Source: QHXM01 sp032160705 | Lineage (GTDB): Bacteria > Acidobacteriota > Blastocatellia > Pyrinomonadales > Pyrinomonadaceae | NCBI GenBank assembly: GCA_032160705.1 | Contig: JAVHVE010000002.1 | Span: forward strand, 1 to 64,000 | Reading direction: 5' to 3' | DNA length: 64,000 nt | Part shown: one piece after another, positions 51,768 through 60,632 of the stretch | Layout of the letters: each line of letters opens with the position of its first letter | How positions within the stretch are numbered: the first letter of the stretch is position 1 | Program-made: the position numbers and the translations under genes | Notes under the pieces: generated by a model | The model's database searches: none | Told to the model about the DNA's origin: nothing | What the model saw: only the letters and a program-made list of their open reading frames with translations

Positions 51768-52487
51768 CTACTGGTTCAGCGTCGAGCGTAAAGATGAAAG
51801 CGATGGGCTCGAAGGGTTGACGGCGGCGAGTTTGTCAATCGCATTGCGCGCCGTTGTTTTGTCTCCGGTGCGCAGCGCCACTTCGGCGAGTCTCACCAGT
51901 GCCTGCTCGTGCGCGGGGTTGACCTCTAACGCTTTCCGAAACTCTTTCATCGCGCGGTCGTAATCAGGTGGCTGCCGCCGGGCATATGCGTTGCCGAGGT
52001 CTGTCCGCAGGTCTGCGTCGTTGGGTTGTTTGGCCAGAACTTTCTCGTAGTACGTCGCCGCGCTAAGAAAATCGCCCGTGTCATATTTGGTGTGCCCCAT
52101 GCCGGTCAGCGCGTCGGGGTCGTCAGGCTTTAAGTCGAGAGCGCGTTTCAGGTAGAGTTCGGCTTTATCGAAAGATGAGAGTTGATAGAAGATGGCTGCC
52201 GCCCTGATCTGCGCCGTGAAATCCTGCGGATTGCGGTCAGCCGCATCCATCGCCTGTTGTGCCTGCGCCGAAAAAGCAGCCGAGCTGTTCGCGCCATCAC
52301 CGTCATTGACATTTGGATGGCCCGGCGGAAGCTGCCCGCCTGCTTGCGCCGGGTCAACTGGTCGCACCTGAGATGCGTTGAGAGCGCCTGCGCCCGGACG
52401 AGGTCTCCCGCCGACGTTCGCAATAAAAAAGCCGACGAAGAAGCCGAGGACAACCCCGGCGATGGAATAAAGGATATTTTTGCTCAT
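51768..52487 (-). CDS. membrane-anchored TPR protein
   Basis: A 239-residue protein with an N-terminal anchor (SKNILYSIAGVVLGFFVGFF) and a periplasmic TPR domain (about residues 80-235) with three to four repeats. It is a paralogue of the protein encoded at 56163, which shares the anchor and the TPR order. Both flank the ResB/CcsA pair, so a role in c-type cytochrome assembly similar to CcmI/CcmH TPR proteins is plausible. The ATG at 52487 is chosen from the paralogue alignment. Confidence 0.78.
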   Translation of the reverse strand: MSKNILYSIAGVVLGFFVGFFIANVGGRPRPGAGALNASQVRPVDPAQAGGQLPPGHPNVNDGDGANSSAAFSAQAQQAMDAADRNPQDFTAQIRAAAIFYQLSSFDKAELYLKRALDLKPDDPDALTGMGHTKYDTGDFLSAATYYEKVLAKQPNDADLRTDLGNAYARRQPPDYDRAMKEFRKALEVNPAHEQALVRLAEVALRTGDKTTARNAIDKLAAVNPSSPSLSSLRSTLNQ

Positions 52488-52630
52488 CAGAATAAAAGCT
52501 CTGGCCGAAGTTTTTGGTCGAACAGCAAAGAATGTACGGCGCGCCGCTTTGAGTTGATGATAGCATGACAAGGGGAGAGAGGCCGAAGGGACTAATTGAT
52601 TGGTAGTGGGTCAAATTGAAGGCGCAGTAT

Positions 52631-52690
52631 AGAGTTCAACCTTTAGGTTGCGCGTGTGGGAAGGCTCAAGCTAAAGCTTGGACTCTGAAC
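52631..52690. repeat. cloverleaf-like interspersed repeat, copy 2
   Basis: The outer stem AGAGTTCA pairs with TGGACTCT (7 of 8). The inner hairpins are CAACCT-TT-AGGTTG and CAAGCT-AA-AGCTTG. The end CTCTGAAC is shared with the copy at 38995. The inner arms have different sequence but keep their pairing. Confidence 0.75.
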
Positions 52691-52710
52691 TGTCCCACCA
52701 CAATTGATTC

Positions 52711-52761
52711 ATTGATTCATCTGGTCATTGTTTTATTGATTCAATGACCAGATGAATCAAT
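52711..52761. repeat. perfect 20-bp inverted repeat
   Basis: The arms 52711-52730 (ATTGATTCATCTGGTCATTG) and 52742-52761 are exact reverse complements with an 11-nt loop. A further copy of ATTGATTC lies just upstream at 52703. It has about 8-nt phasing and may be a relative of the heptad elements. Confidence 0.85.
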
Positions 52762-52944
52762 TTCAACTACTCTAGGTCTATTCTTTTTCTGCTTGAGGTT
52801 GAAGCCGGGCGCGCCGATGGGCTATCATGGCGCACACTCGGCGGACTTAGAAGACGACTCTCCAGGTTTTATCAACGTCCAGCGCCACAGATGTATCAAT
52901 GGCGAAAGTTCTTACTTAAGATTGTTCTTCAGGAATCATAAATA

Positions 52945-54468
52945 ATGTCGGAAGCTGTAGAGACCAAAGGCAAGATAGGTGTCAAACCAACCTGGCAAAC
53001 CTCGTTTGCTGCGGCAGTGTCAAGCGGAATAACGAAGCTCCTGAACCTGTTAAGCTCCGTCCGGTTCGGCGTGACCTTGCTCGTGCTGCTCGTCATCGCT
53101 TCGATGATCGGCATGCTCATCATGCAGCAAAACGTCGAAGGGTTTGACAAATACTATGTCGAGCTGACGCCTGCACAGCAACTGCTCTGGGGCAAGCTCG
53201 GTTGGTTCGACATCTATCACGTCTGGTATTTCAACGCACTGCTGCTCGTCCTCTCGCTCAACATCGTACTCGCCTCGATAGATCGCTTCCCGAAAGCATG
53301 GACGTTCATCTCGCGCCCGAAGCTCGACGCGGGCGCAACGTGGCTCAAAGGGCAGGAGCAGAATGCGACGTTGCAAATGGAAGGCGAGAATCGCCAGAGC
53401 GTGTCGGAGCGCATCAGCGCGGCGTGCAAGAGCGTCGGGTTCAAAACGAAAGTAACGGAGAAGGGCAACCGCACCTTCGTCTTCGCCGAAAAGGATAGAT
53501 GGAATCGTTTGGGCGCATACGCCGTCCACGTCGCGCTTCTGACTATCTTCACGGGCGGTTTTCTCACCTCGCAGTTCGGGCGCACCGGGCAGATGTTCTT
53601 GAAGCCGGGCATGACCTCCAACCAGATGCTGGAGACAGAGTTCAATCTGGATCAGCAGAAGCCCGTCACGCTCCAGCTTCCCTTTGAAGTGACCTGCACG
53701 GACATCCAGCAGAAGCTGATTAAAGACGACGGTCCCATTACCGCGAACAACACGATTGACTGGATGACGCGCATCCGTGTCAAAGATGAGTCCGGCGAGC
53801 ATGACGCGCTAGTGCACATGAACGCGCCCTTTGATTATCGCGGCTATCGTTTCTTTCAGGCCAGCTTCGCCCCGTCAGGAAAGGCACGAACAGTCACCGT
53901 GCGACTTAACCCGGAGGCTGGCGGAGAGCCTTTAGACGTGACCATCCCGCGCGACGGCTCTGCCACGCTTCCCGATGGAACGCGCATCGCCCTTGCGGAT
54001 TTCTGGGCGGATGTCAGCGTCGGCCCGGAAGAGAATGTTGACACGTCTGATTACAGCAACCCGGCGGCAGTTTTGAACGTGACGCCGCCCGGAGGCCAAC
54101 CGGAAAGAGCTTTCGCTTTTCCGCCTGAAATGGCCGAGAACGCGCCGATTGCGAAGCGAGCCATAGGCGGTTACACCTATCGCTTGATTGATTTTGAAAA
54201 GGCGGCCAACGCGCACATTCTTTCCATCCAGCACGACCCCGGCTCGACAGTCGTTTACATAGGCTTCGGACTGCTCGGCTTGACGCTCATCGCGGTCTTC
54301 TTCTTTTCGCACCAGAGAGTCTGGGCGCTCATTGAGGAAAAAGCGCCGGAGAATTACGAAGTAGTCATGGGCGGCAATACCAATCGCAATCGACTGGCTT
54401 TTGAAACAAGGTTCAAACGTCTCATTAACAATCTGAGCGGACATCCCCAAGAGGTAGAGGAATCATGA
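52945..54468 (+). CDS. resB: cytochrome c biogenesis protein ResB (Ccs1)
   Basis: A 507-residue membrane protein of the system II cytochrome c maturation machinery, which works with CcsA/ResC to deliver haem. It has the N-terminal FGVTLLVLLVIASMIGMLIM helix and the WFDIYHVWYFNALLLVLSLN segment. A large periplasmic domain follows, including HMNAPFDYRGYRFFQASF, and a last helix (about 430-450). It starts after a long intergenic region and its stop overlaps the ccsA start by 4 nt (ATGA). Confidence 0.93.
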   Translation: MSEAVETKGKIGVKPTWQTSFAAAVSSGITKLLNLLSSVRFGVTLLVLLVIASMIGMLIMQQNVEGFDKYYVELTPAQQLLWGKLGWFDIYHVWYFNALLLVLSLNIVLASIDRFPKAWTFISRPKLDAGATWLKGQEQNATLQMEGENRQSVSERISAACKSVGFKTKVTEKGNRTFVFAEKDRWNRLGAYAVHVALLTIFTGGFLTSQFGRTGQMFLKPGMTSNQMLETEFNLDQQKPVTLQLPFEVTCTDIQQKLIKDDGPITANNTIDWMTRIRVKDESGEHDALVHMNAPFDYRGYRFFQASFAPSGKARTVTVRLNPEAGGEPLDVTIPRDGSATLPDGTRIALADFWADVSVGPEENVDTSDYSNPAAVLNVTPPGGQPERAFAFPPEMAENAPIAKRAIGGYTYRLIDFEKAANAHILSIQHDPGSTVVYIGFGLLGLTLIAVFFFSHQRVWALIEEKAPENYEVVMGGNTNRNRLAFETRFKRLINNLSGHPQEVEES

Positions 54469-56081
54469 GTGAAGTCTTAAAACAACCCGCAGTCATCACT
54501 ACGGCTTCCGGTGCAAAACAAAATCATTCAGCGCTCGTTTCATACTTGCCCGCGATTCTCGCAATCGTCGGCTCAGTGTTGCTGGTGCTCTTGAGAATCC
54601 AGACGGGCGGCTCGCATTTTATCTCCGACGGCGCGTTGATGATGTTGGCTCTAGCCAGCTATTTGACCGCCGCCGTCTTTCATCTGACGAATCTTTACGC
54701 GCCGACGAACTGGGCGCAGAAGCTTGGGCTTTGGTGTACGACCGCAGGCGTCTTCTTCAACCTCTCAAGCTGGGGCGTGCGCTGGGTTGCCTCGCACGAC
54801 CGCGAGTTGCAGACCTTTTTGAGTCAGGGACGAACCGCCGCAGACATGCCCTGGGCTTTCCGCTATATTCCTTTCGCCAATCTCTATGATTTGAGTCTCG
54901 CCTTCGCCTTTGGCGCTGGCATCACGACGCTACTCATCGCGCACCGCAAGAATTTTCGCTTTCTCGGCGCAGTCAGCTTACCGCTGGCCGCGCTGATCCT
55001 GCTGCTGGCAAGATTCATTGGCAACGAGTTCATAGACCTGCCGCCTGTTCTGGATTCCTACTGGCGACCCATCCACGTCGGCATCGCGTCACTCTCTTAC
55101 GGCATCGCTTTAGTTTGCTTCGCGGTGGCGGTCGTCTATCTTTTGAAAGACGGAGTGAAGACTGAAGCAATGGCCATTTGGTCAAGCATCTTTGCCATTG
55201 CGGTGATTGCGACGATCAGCAAGTTCTCCGTCTTCTCGCCCTCGACGTTTGGCACTTACACATCGTCAACCATCATCGGGGACGCGCGCTCGCCACTCGG
55301 TTTACGCGCTGGCGTGCCATACGTCGGCTGGTTGCTTGTCACCGCCGGATTGTTACTGCTCGGAACTATCATCGCTTTTTGCAAATATCTCTGGCAAAAA
55401 GATGAGATAGCGCGCACGTGGGGACACAGGTTGTTGAAGCTCGCGCTCGTCGCGCAGGGAGCGGCCATCGCTGCGCTCGTCTCTGGCGTCAAGGCGATGA
55501 CGAACGTCGTCGCGCACATTGATCCGCGCCAATATGAGCGGTTCAGTATCTGGATGTTGCAGCAGGAAAAGATGCCACCAGACCAGATCGCGCAGTTTAG
55601 CTCGCCTGAGTTGTACACGATGGCCGAGAAGTGGATTCAGCAGAACGGCTCGATCCTGAAAATGAGCCTCAGGGCTAATCCTGTGGAGTTCGCGGCCTTG
55701 ATTACAGCTCTGGCTGCCACGCTCTTCGTCATCATCTTCAGTTTCCGCACAGAGAAGTTGCGAGCCGCCCTGCCCCCCGCCGAAAAGTTAGACAGCCTGA
55801 TGTACAAGACTGCGGGCGTGGCTTTCGCCGGACTCGCGCTTCTGTTGATGACGGGCGCGATCTGGGCAAACGAATCGTGGGGGCGTTACTGGGGCTGGGA
55901 CTCGAAAGAAACGGGCGCGTTTGTGGCGTGGCTGACCTACGGAGCATTCCTGCATTCGCGCATCGCGCGCGGCTGGCACGGGCGTCGCTCCGCTTACTTT
56001 GCAGTGGTCGCCTTCCTGCTCGTCATCTTTACTTACTTAGGCGTCAGCTACCTGCTGCCGGGCTTGCATTCTTATGCTTGA
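54465..56081 (+). CDS. ccsA: cytochrome c biogenesis protein CcsA (ResC)
   Basis: A 538-residue membrane protein with about ten to twelve helices. The haem-handling tryptophan-rich motif is YWGWDSKETGAFVAWLTYG, close to the C-terminus. It forms the system II synthetase with ResB and presents haem to apocytochromes outside the membrane. It is longer than typical CcsA (about 320 residues) because of an extra helical region and a periplasmic insert (about 355-410). It overlaps resB by 4 nt, so translation is coupled. Confidence 0.93.
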   Translation: MSEVLKQPAVITTASGAKQNHSALVSYLPAILAIVGSVLLVLLRIQTGGSHFISDGALMMLALASYLTAAVFHLTNLYAPTNWAQKLGLWCTTAGVFFNLSSWGVRWVASHDRELQTFLSQGRTAADMPWAFRYIPFANLYDLSLAFAFGAGITTLLIAHRKNFRFLGAVSLPLAALILLLARFIGNEFIDLPPVLDSYWRPIHVGIASLSYGIALVCFAVAVVYLLKDGVKTEAMAIWSSIFAIAVIATISKFSVFSPSTFGTYTSSTIIGDARSPLGLRAGVPYVGWLLVTAGLLLLGTIIAFCKYLWQKDEIARTWGHRLLKLALVAQGAAIAALVSGVKAMTNVVAHIDPRQYERFSIWMLQQEKMPPDQIAQFSSPELYTMAEKWIQQNGSILKMSLRANPVEFAALITALAATLFVIIFSFRTEKLRAALPPAEKLDSLMYKTAGVAFAGLALLLMTGAIWANESWGRYWGWDSKETGAFVAWLTYGAFLHSRIARGWHGRRSAYFAVVAFLLVIFTYLGVSYLLPGLHSYA

Positions 56082-56086
56082 AAAAA

Positions 56087-56159
56087 GTGATAAGTAATGA
56101 GTGATGAGTTAAAAACTCTTTCTTTCACTCATTACTCATTACTCATCACTCATCACCCG
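56087..56159. repeat. heptad hairpin element between ccsA and the TPR gene
   Basis: The left arm units are GTGATAA, GTAATGA, GTGATGA, GTT. The right arm units are CTCATTA, CTCATTA, CTCATCA, CTCATCA. An open frame from 56097 runs through it but has no ribosome site. Confidence 0.92.
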
Positions 56160-56162
56160 TTT

Positions 56163-56918
56163 ATGACAAAAGACAACATCCTGTTCTCAATCATCGGCGT
56201 GCTGGTGGGGGTGCTCGCTGGCTATGTTTTCGCCAGCACGGTCAACCAACGCGGCTACATGGAGCGGACGCCGCCTGCGGGGAGAGTTGCTGCCGGGCAA
56301 ACTGCACAGGATGCGGAGTCGCCGCAAGGCAACGCGACGCTGCCGTCAAACGCTGTGGCCGAGCAAGGCGTGGAATCGAGCGCAGACCGAGCGTTGATTG
56401 AGCAGGCCGAGGCTGAGCCGGACAACTTCGACGCGCAGATGAGCGCCGCCGCGATTCATTACAAAAACCGTCGCTACAATGAAGCCATCCAGCTTTTGAT
56501 GCGCGCCAACCAGTTGCGACCCGACAGCTATGACGCGATTGTCGCTCTCGGCAACGCGAACTTTGACGCGAACAGTTTTGAGATCGCCGAAAAGTGGTAC
56601 ACCGCCGCGCTCGTCAAGAATCCGAAGGACATCAACGTCCGCACAGACCTGGGGCTGACCTTTCTTTTTCGTCAGCAGCAGAATGTAGATCGAGCCATCC
56701 AGGAATTTCGTCGCTCGCTCGAACTAGACCCGCGCCACGAGCAGACGCTCCAGAACATGGTCGTCGCGCTAATTAAAAAGGGTAGTCTCATGGAAGCGGA
56801 AGCCACCCTCGGTAAACTTCGGGAAGTCAATCCTGATAATCCGAGCCTGGCGAAACTCGGCACAGACCTGGAAGCGGCGCGCGCATCTTCCAAACAACCC
56901 GCGAGCAAGGGAAAGTAA
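56163..56918 (+). CDS. membrane-anchored TPR protein
   Basis: A 251-residue protein with an N-terminal anchor (TKDNILFSIIGVLVGVLAGY) and a periplasmic TPR domain (about 100-240). It is a paralogue of the 51768-52487 product. An open frame extends 22 codons further upstream, but those codons lie in the heptad repeat and the paralogue lacks them, so ATG 56163 is chosen. No ribosome site is visible for either start. It may help in holding apocytochromes for the ResB/CcsA machinery. Confidence 0.78.
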   Translation: MTKDNILFSIIGVLVGVLAGYVFASTVNQRGYMERTPPAGRVAAGQTAQDAESPQGNATLPSNAVAEQGVESSADRALIEQAEAEPDNFDAQMSAAAIHYKNRRYNEAIQLLMRANQLRPDSYDAIVALGNANFDANSFEIAEKWYTAALVKNPKDINVRTDLGLTFLFRQQQNVDRAIQEFRRSLELDPRHEQTLQNMVVALIKKGSLMEAEATLGKLREVNPDNPSLAKLGTDLEAARASSKQPASKGK

Positions 56919-56965
56919 TCGTCGACTGCGCGTGAGTTTAGTCCCGGAGAGACATTTGAAAATAG

Positions 56966-57262
56966 CCCAGCGATAATGGTCTTTGACAACTCGATTCGAT
57001 AGTTATTCCTCTCCCCGAAGGGGAGAAATAAAATAGCCGGGGGCAAGTAAGCGGAGCTTGCGCCGCCCCCGGATTACGCAGGGGAAATATTCCGACCCTG
57101 AAGGGGTCGCACATTCAACGCTACGTGTGCGACCCCTTCAGGGTCGGGAATCTTTTTCGCGCCTGAGACCGGGGGCGCTGCCCCCGGCTATTGCATGTGA
57201 CCCCTTCAGGGTCAAAGCTTGCTAATTATCGAATTGAATTGTCAAAGATCATTATCGCTGGG
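56966..57262. repeat. MITE-like nested-palindrome element, copy B, with 39-bp terminal inverted repeats
   Basis: The ends 56966-57004 and 57224-57262 are inverted repeats matching at 35 of 39 positions (begin CCCAGCGATAATG). Inside are CTCCCC-GAA-GGGGAG, ATAGCCGGGGGC ... GCCCCCGG, a perfect 19-bp stem (57094-57112 with 57127-57145, GACCCTGAAGGGGTCGCAC), CCGGGGGC-GCT-GCCCCCGG running into CTAT, and GACCCCTTCAGGGTC. It fills the gap between the TPR gene and the next gene. No transposase is encoded. Confidence 0.88.
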
Positions 57263-57298
57263 AATCAAGTAGGTAAGACCCTCGCTATTTCATCTACC

Positions 57299-58249
57299 AT
57301 GTCGCTGCACATACGAAAACGCAGGATTGTCTTGATGACACCTGGCGCGCTGTGCCTGGTCGTCGCCTTTGCTCTCAACGCTTCCGCACAAACGCCGACG
57401 CCGACGCCTTCTCCATCACCTGCGCCCTGCGCGCAAATCGCTCCCTGCCCGAAGCTCGCGCCGCGCGTGATTCAATTATCCGTCATCTACAAAAAGGGCG
57501 ATCAGCCTTTAGAACAGAACGACAAGGTCACGCAGCTTGCTCGCAAACGTTTCTATCTCTCTTCCTGTCCCTTCAACCTTGATAAGCTTCAGACAATGGG
57601 GCACGCGCCGACGCGCGCTGCTTATTTCACCAAGCTCAAAGCCAGCCCGCAACTCATCAAGTGGCTCGAAGATAATAACTGCGACACCATTTACTGCCGC
57701 GAACTCAGGCCGGAAGAAGTCGCCTGCAAGACTACGGACGCCGTTTGCGTTCCTGAATTCGCCCGCGCCTACAACGAAGCTTTGAAAAAGCTGAAAGGCG
57801 ATGCGGAACTGGCGCGCAAGTGGGTGACGAATTATGAGCCGCTCTCCTCGCCTGAACTCGGAGTCGGGTATTACAACGAAAAGATGAGCTGGCTCGACAG
57901 AGCGGTCAAAGCGACGGAAGCCTCAAATGGGCTGGCCGCAGGCACTATCAGGATGACGATGACGGACAGGCGCGGCGTCGCCTATTTCTACGATCTTTGT
58001 CCGGGCACTTATTACATCTCAAACCTTGCGCCCCTCGAAGTCGAAGGCGAGAGCCTGATTTGGGAGACGACCGCCATCACGATCAAAGCTCCGAAGGCGG
58101 GCGAGCAGGATCAACTAACGGTGACGCCGGTTTTTCTCGCCAACGTGCCATCGAAAAAGAAGCGCGCGAATTTCTTTGTCGGCAGGAAAGTCGCGGGCGC
58201 TTCCACCTCTTCCGCCTCCACTGTTGAGAGAAAATCGGCTGGCCAATAA
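57299..58249 (+). CDS. secreted protein, unknown function
   Basis: A 316-residue protein with a Sec signal (cleavage after NASA, about residue 30) and then a Pro/Thr-rich stretch (TPTPTPSPSPAP). The mature domain has eight cysteines, including PCAQIAPCP, SSCPF and NCDTIYCRE, which may form disulfides. A late segment (RGVAYFYDLCPGTYYISNL) looks like a carboxypeptidase-regulatory-like sandwich strand pair. The start at 57299 avoids codons in the repeat element. It overlaps no gene and precedes two nonahaem cytochrome genes, so an envelope role near them is possible. Confidence 0.68.
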   Translation: MSLHIRKRRIVLMTPGALCLVVAFALNASAQTPTPTPSPSPAPCAQIAPCPKLAPRVIQLSVIYKKGDQPLEQNDKVTQLARKRFYLSSCPFNLDKLQTMGHAPTRAAYFTKLKASPQLIKWLEDNNCDTIYCRELRPEEVACKTTDAVCVPEFARAYNEALKKLKGDAELARKWVTNYEPLSSPELGVGYYNEKMSWLDRAVKATEASNGLAAGTIRMTMTDRRGVAYFYDLCPGTYYISNLAPLEVEGESLIWETTAITIKAPKAGEQDQLTVTPVFLANVPSKKKRANFFVGRKVAGASTSSASTVERKSAGQ

Positions 58250-58289
58250 TCAGAGGCGCGCGGCGCTCGCGGAAAGGGTTTTAGGATTG

Positions 58290-59579
58290 GTGGAGAACAC
58301 GAAGCAGAGCGAATCTTTAAGCCCCCAGGCGAGACATCGCTTGATTGCCTTAACAATCTGCTTTGCTTTTCTTTCGCTGCTCTTCCTCTTCCCGCGAGTC
58401 TCATCAACCGCAGTCGAGCCTCAGCAGAGACGACGACAGCAACAGCAGAATCCCCGTCGTCGCTCCGCGTCCCCATCTCAAACGGCGGCGCGAGGCGCTA
58501 CTACTGCGCGCAACTACTCGCGCTTCAAGCACGAAGACCATCGCCAACCCGTCGCCAAGCTTGCTTGCTCCGACTGCCACACGATTCCCTCGCCCGCCGC
58601 GCCCGACACGATTGCCGCCGCGACGAAGCCCAGCGTTGACGGTTATCCGTATCACGACAGTTGCGTTCGCTGTCATCGCCAGCAATTTTTTAAGGGAGCA
58701 AGCCCTCCGATTTGCACGGTCTGCCACACGCGCGCCACTCCGCGCCTGACCGCGCGCGACATGCAACACTTTCCGAAGCAGGGCGAGGACAAAATAGCCC
58801 GCGAGTTTCCCGGCTACTTTCCACATAGCCTGCACCAGGGCGTGATTGCGCGAAATGAAAAGCCTCCGTCGCGCGATGCGAATGAAGGTTGGAGTTTTGT
58901 CCGCGCGTCCGTCAAGACGTTTGACGACACGCCCGCGCGCGTATCGGATAACTGCGCGACCTGCCATCTGACGGATGAGCGTGCGCCTGCGGCGATTGCC
59001 GTCGGCGGAGTGGAAGCGACATTCAAGCCGGAGGCGAAAGGAACTTTCAAGACTGTCCCGGCAGGCCACGCCTCCTGCTTTAACTGCCACTGGCAATCAC
59101 AGAAGCCTGTCAAGGACGACTGCGCCGGGTGTCACCTTTCGCAATCGGAGTACACGAAGAAAAAGAGAGCCGCTTCCGTTGAGGCCGAGCTTCCGGGAGT
59201 GCTCTCACCCAATGCGGTGCAGTGGTTCAAAACATGGCCGCGCGATTGGCCGAAGCGTCTTTCGATCAAGTTTCGCCACGAGACGGCGAATCACGACATC
59301 GGCTGCACAACGTGTCACATCAACCTCACGCAGATGGAGACGCTCAACATTCCGAAAGCCGATGTGCCGATTGCGACCTGCGCGCCCTGCCACATCAGCA
59401 CCTCGCCCGTGCTGCGCAAAGAGAGCGGCAACCTGACAATCTTTTCGGAGATGACGGAAGAAGCGAAAGACACAGAGAATAAGACGAATACCTGTGTGGG
59501 ATGCCACACGACTGTGATCGGTCGTGAGCGGCCACCATGCAGCCACTATCTGGTGCTGGGGCAACAGTGTCAGCAATGA
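58290..59579 (+). CDS. membrane-anchored nonahaem cytochrome c
   Basis: A protein of about 429 residues with an N-terminal anchor (about 15-33) and a basic Arg/Gln-rich linker. It has nine CxxCH sites: CSDCH, CVRCH, CTVCH, CATCH, CFNCH, CAGCH, CTTCH, CAPCH and CVGCH. Many histidines between them (FKHEDH, FRHETANH) are likely distal ligands, so the haems are probably bis-His. The start is uncertain: GTG 58290 or TTG 58287, both after GGAAAGGG; upstream in-frame codons overlap the preceding gene. Its stop overlaps the next ATG (ATGA). Confidence 0.83.
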   Translation: MENTKQSESLSPQARHRLIALTICFAFLSLLFLFPRVSSTAVEPQQRRRQQQQNPRRRSASPSQTAARGATTARNYSRFKHEDHRQPVAKLACSDCHTIPSPAAPDTIAAATKPSVDGYPYHDSCVRCHRQQFFKGASPPICTVCHTRATPRLTARDMQHFPKQGEDKIAREFPGYFPHSLHQGVIARNEKPPSRDANEGWSFVRASVKTFDDTPARVSDNCATCHLTDERAPAAIAVGGVEATFKPEAKGTFKTVPAGHASCFNCHWQSQKPVKDDCAGCHLSQSEYTKKKRAASVEAELPGVLSPNAVQWFKTWPRDWPKRLSIKFRHETANHDIGCTTCHINLTQMETLNIPKADVPIATCAPCHISTSPVLRKESGNLTIFSEMTEEAKDTENKTNTCVGCHTTVIGRERPPCSHYLVLGQQCQQ

Positions 59580-60550
59580 CGGTTCAAACAGACTCAAAAG
59601 CGAAACCTGAAACGACCGCTCGTGCGAGTGAGGCGAGCGCGACGAGCCGCCGCGTGCTGTCGCTCGTCGTCCTGCTTCTCTTCTGCGTCTGTGCGCTGCT
59701 GATGTTGTTTGCAGGTCGCCCGGCGGTCGCCGTGACAAAAGACGCGAGCGTACAACCATCACCCGAATCTCTGGCAGAGACGTTTTTCACGCCCGCGCCG
59801 CAGGATTATTCCCGATTCTCGCACTCGTATCCGAGCGCGCACGCAGCACTCAGTGGGCGCTGGAGTTGCTCTATCTGCCACACACGCAGCAACAACGCGA
59901 TAGAGCCCGGATTCCCGCAGCACAAAGACTGCATCAGTTGCCATCAGACACAGTTCACGACGCCCAACAGTCCGTTGTGCTCGATCTGCCACACGACGGA
60001 AGGTCTCAGCCAGCAAAACCCGCCGCTCAAAAAATTCTCCAGGCTGCGGAGTTTCAATGCCGAGTTTGACCACGCGCAGCACACGACCGGATTATCGGAA
60101 GCCAGGTCGCAGCAAGGCTGCGCCACCTGTCATGCGCCGGCTCGTCGCGGTGTGGCAAAGACTATCCCTGCCGGACTCGGCGCGCACCAGACCTGCTATC
60201 AATGTCACACTCCCGGCAAGCAATCGCGCGGAGTTGATATTTCCTCGTGCGGCGCGTGTCACGCGCCCGGGCGCTACGCTCCAACTTCTGCCGCCGCGCG
60301 CTCTTTTCGCATCGGATTTAGTCACGCGGATCACGGCGCGAGAGAGAGTCTCAACTGCGACAGTTGCCACAACGTCGCGCCGCGTGGATTGCCGCAGGGA
60401 CGCCAGGTCAGCTCAACCTTTCCGGCGCAGCATTTTCCAACGACGCGCGCGCAAAGCTGCGTGACCTGCCACAACGGCCAGCGCACCTTCGGCGAGACCA
60501 ACTTTAACGACTGCAAGCGATGCCATTCCGGGCAGACGTTTCGTTTATGA
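59576..60550 (+). CDS. membrane-anchored nonahaem cytochrome c
   Basis: A 324-residue protein with an N-terminal anchor (about 27-50) and nine CxxCH sites: CSICH, CISCH, CSICH, CATCH, CYQCH, CGACH, CDSCH, CVTCH and CKRCH. Histidines in FSHSYPSAH, FDHAQH and FSHADH suggest bis-His ligation. It resembles the preceding cytochrome in layout, and its start overlaps that gene's stop (ATGA), so the two are probably made together and may form a complex of 18 haems. Confidence 0.85.
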   Translation: MTVQTDSKAKPETTARASEASATSRRVLSLVVLLLFCVCALLMLFAGRPAVAVTKDASVQPSPESLAETFFTPAPQDYSRFSHSYPSAHAALSGRWSCSICHTRSNNAIEPGFPQHKDCISCHQTQFTTPNSPLCSICHTTEGLSQQNPPLKKFSRLRSFNAEFDHAQHTTGLSEARSQQGCATCHAPARRGVAKTIPAGLGAHQTCYQCHTPGKQSRGVDISSCGACHAPGRYAPTSAAARSFRIGFSHADHGARESLNCDSCHNVAPRGLPQGRQVSSTFPAQHFPTTRAQSCVTCHNGQRTFGETNFNDCKRCHSGQTFRL

Positions 60551-60632
60551 TAAAGTAATAATAGTTCCAACCCCCACAATGAAATTAGATCGTTTTCCAT
60601 AATCCATGATTCGTCAAAGGAGACTCTTCGTT

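Larger units (their letters stand above)
52572..52944. other. repeat-rich intergenic region before resB
   Basis: No gene is seen here. It holds the cloverleaf-like repeat (52631-52690) and a perfect 20-bp inverted repeat (52711-52761). The end, from about 52770, should contain the resB promoter. AGGA lies 9 nt before the resB ATG. Confidence 0.5.

Noticed and set aside
56097..56162. A 22-residue N-terminal extension of the TPR protein
   Set aside because: The codons lie in a heptad hairpin element, there is no ribosome site, and the paralogue at 51768 begins at the inner start.
57191..57298. A 36-residue N-terminal extension of the secreted protein at 57299
   Set aside because: The codons lie in the terminal repeat of the MITE-like element, and the inner ATG gives a proper signal peptide.
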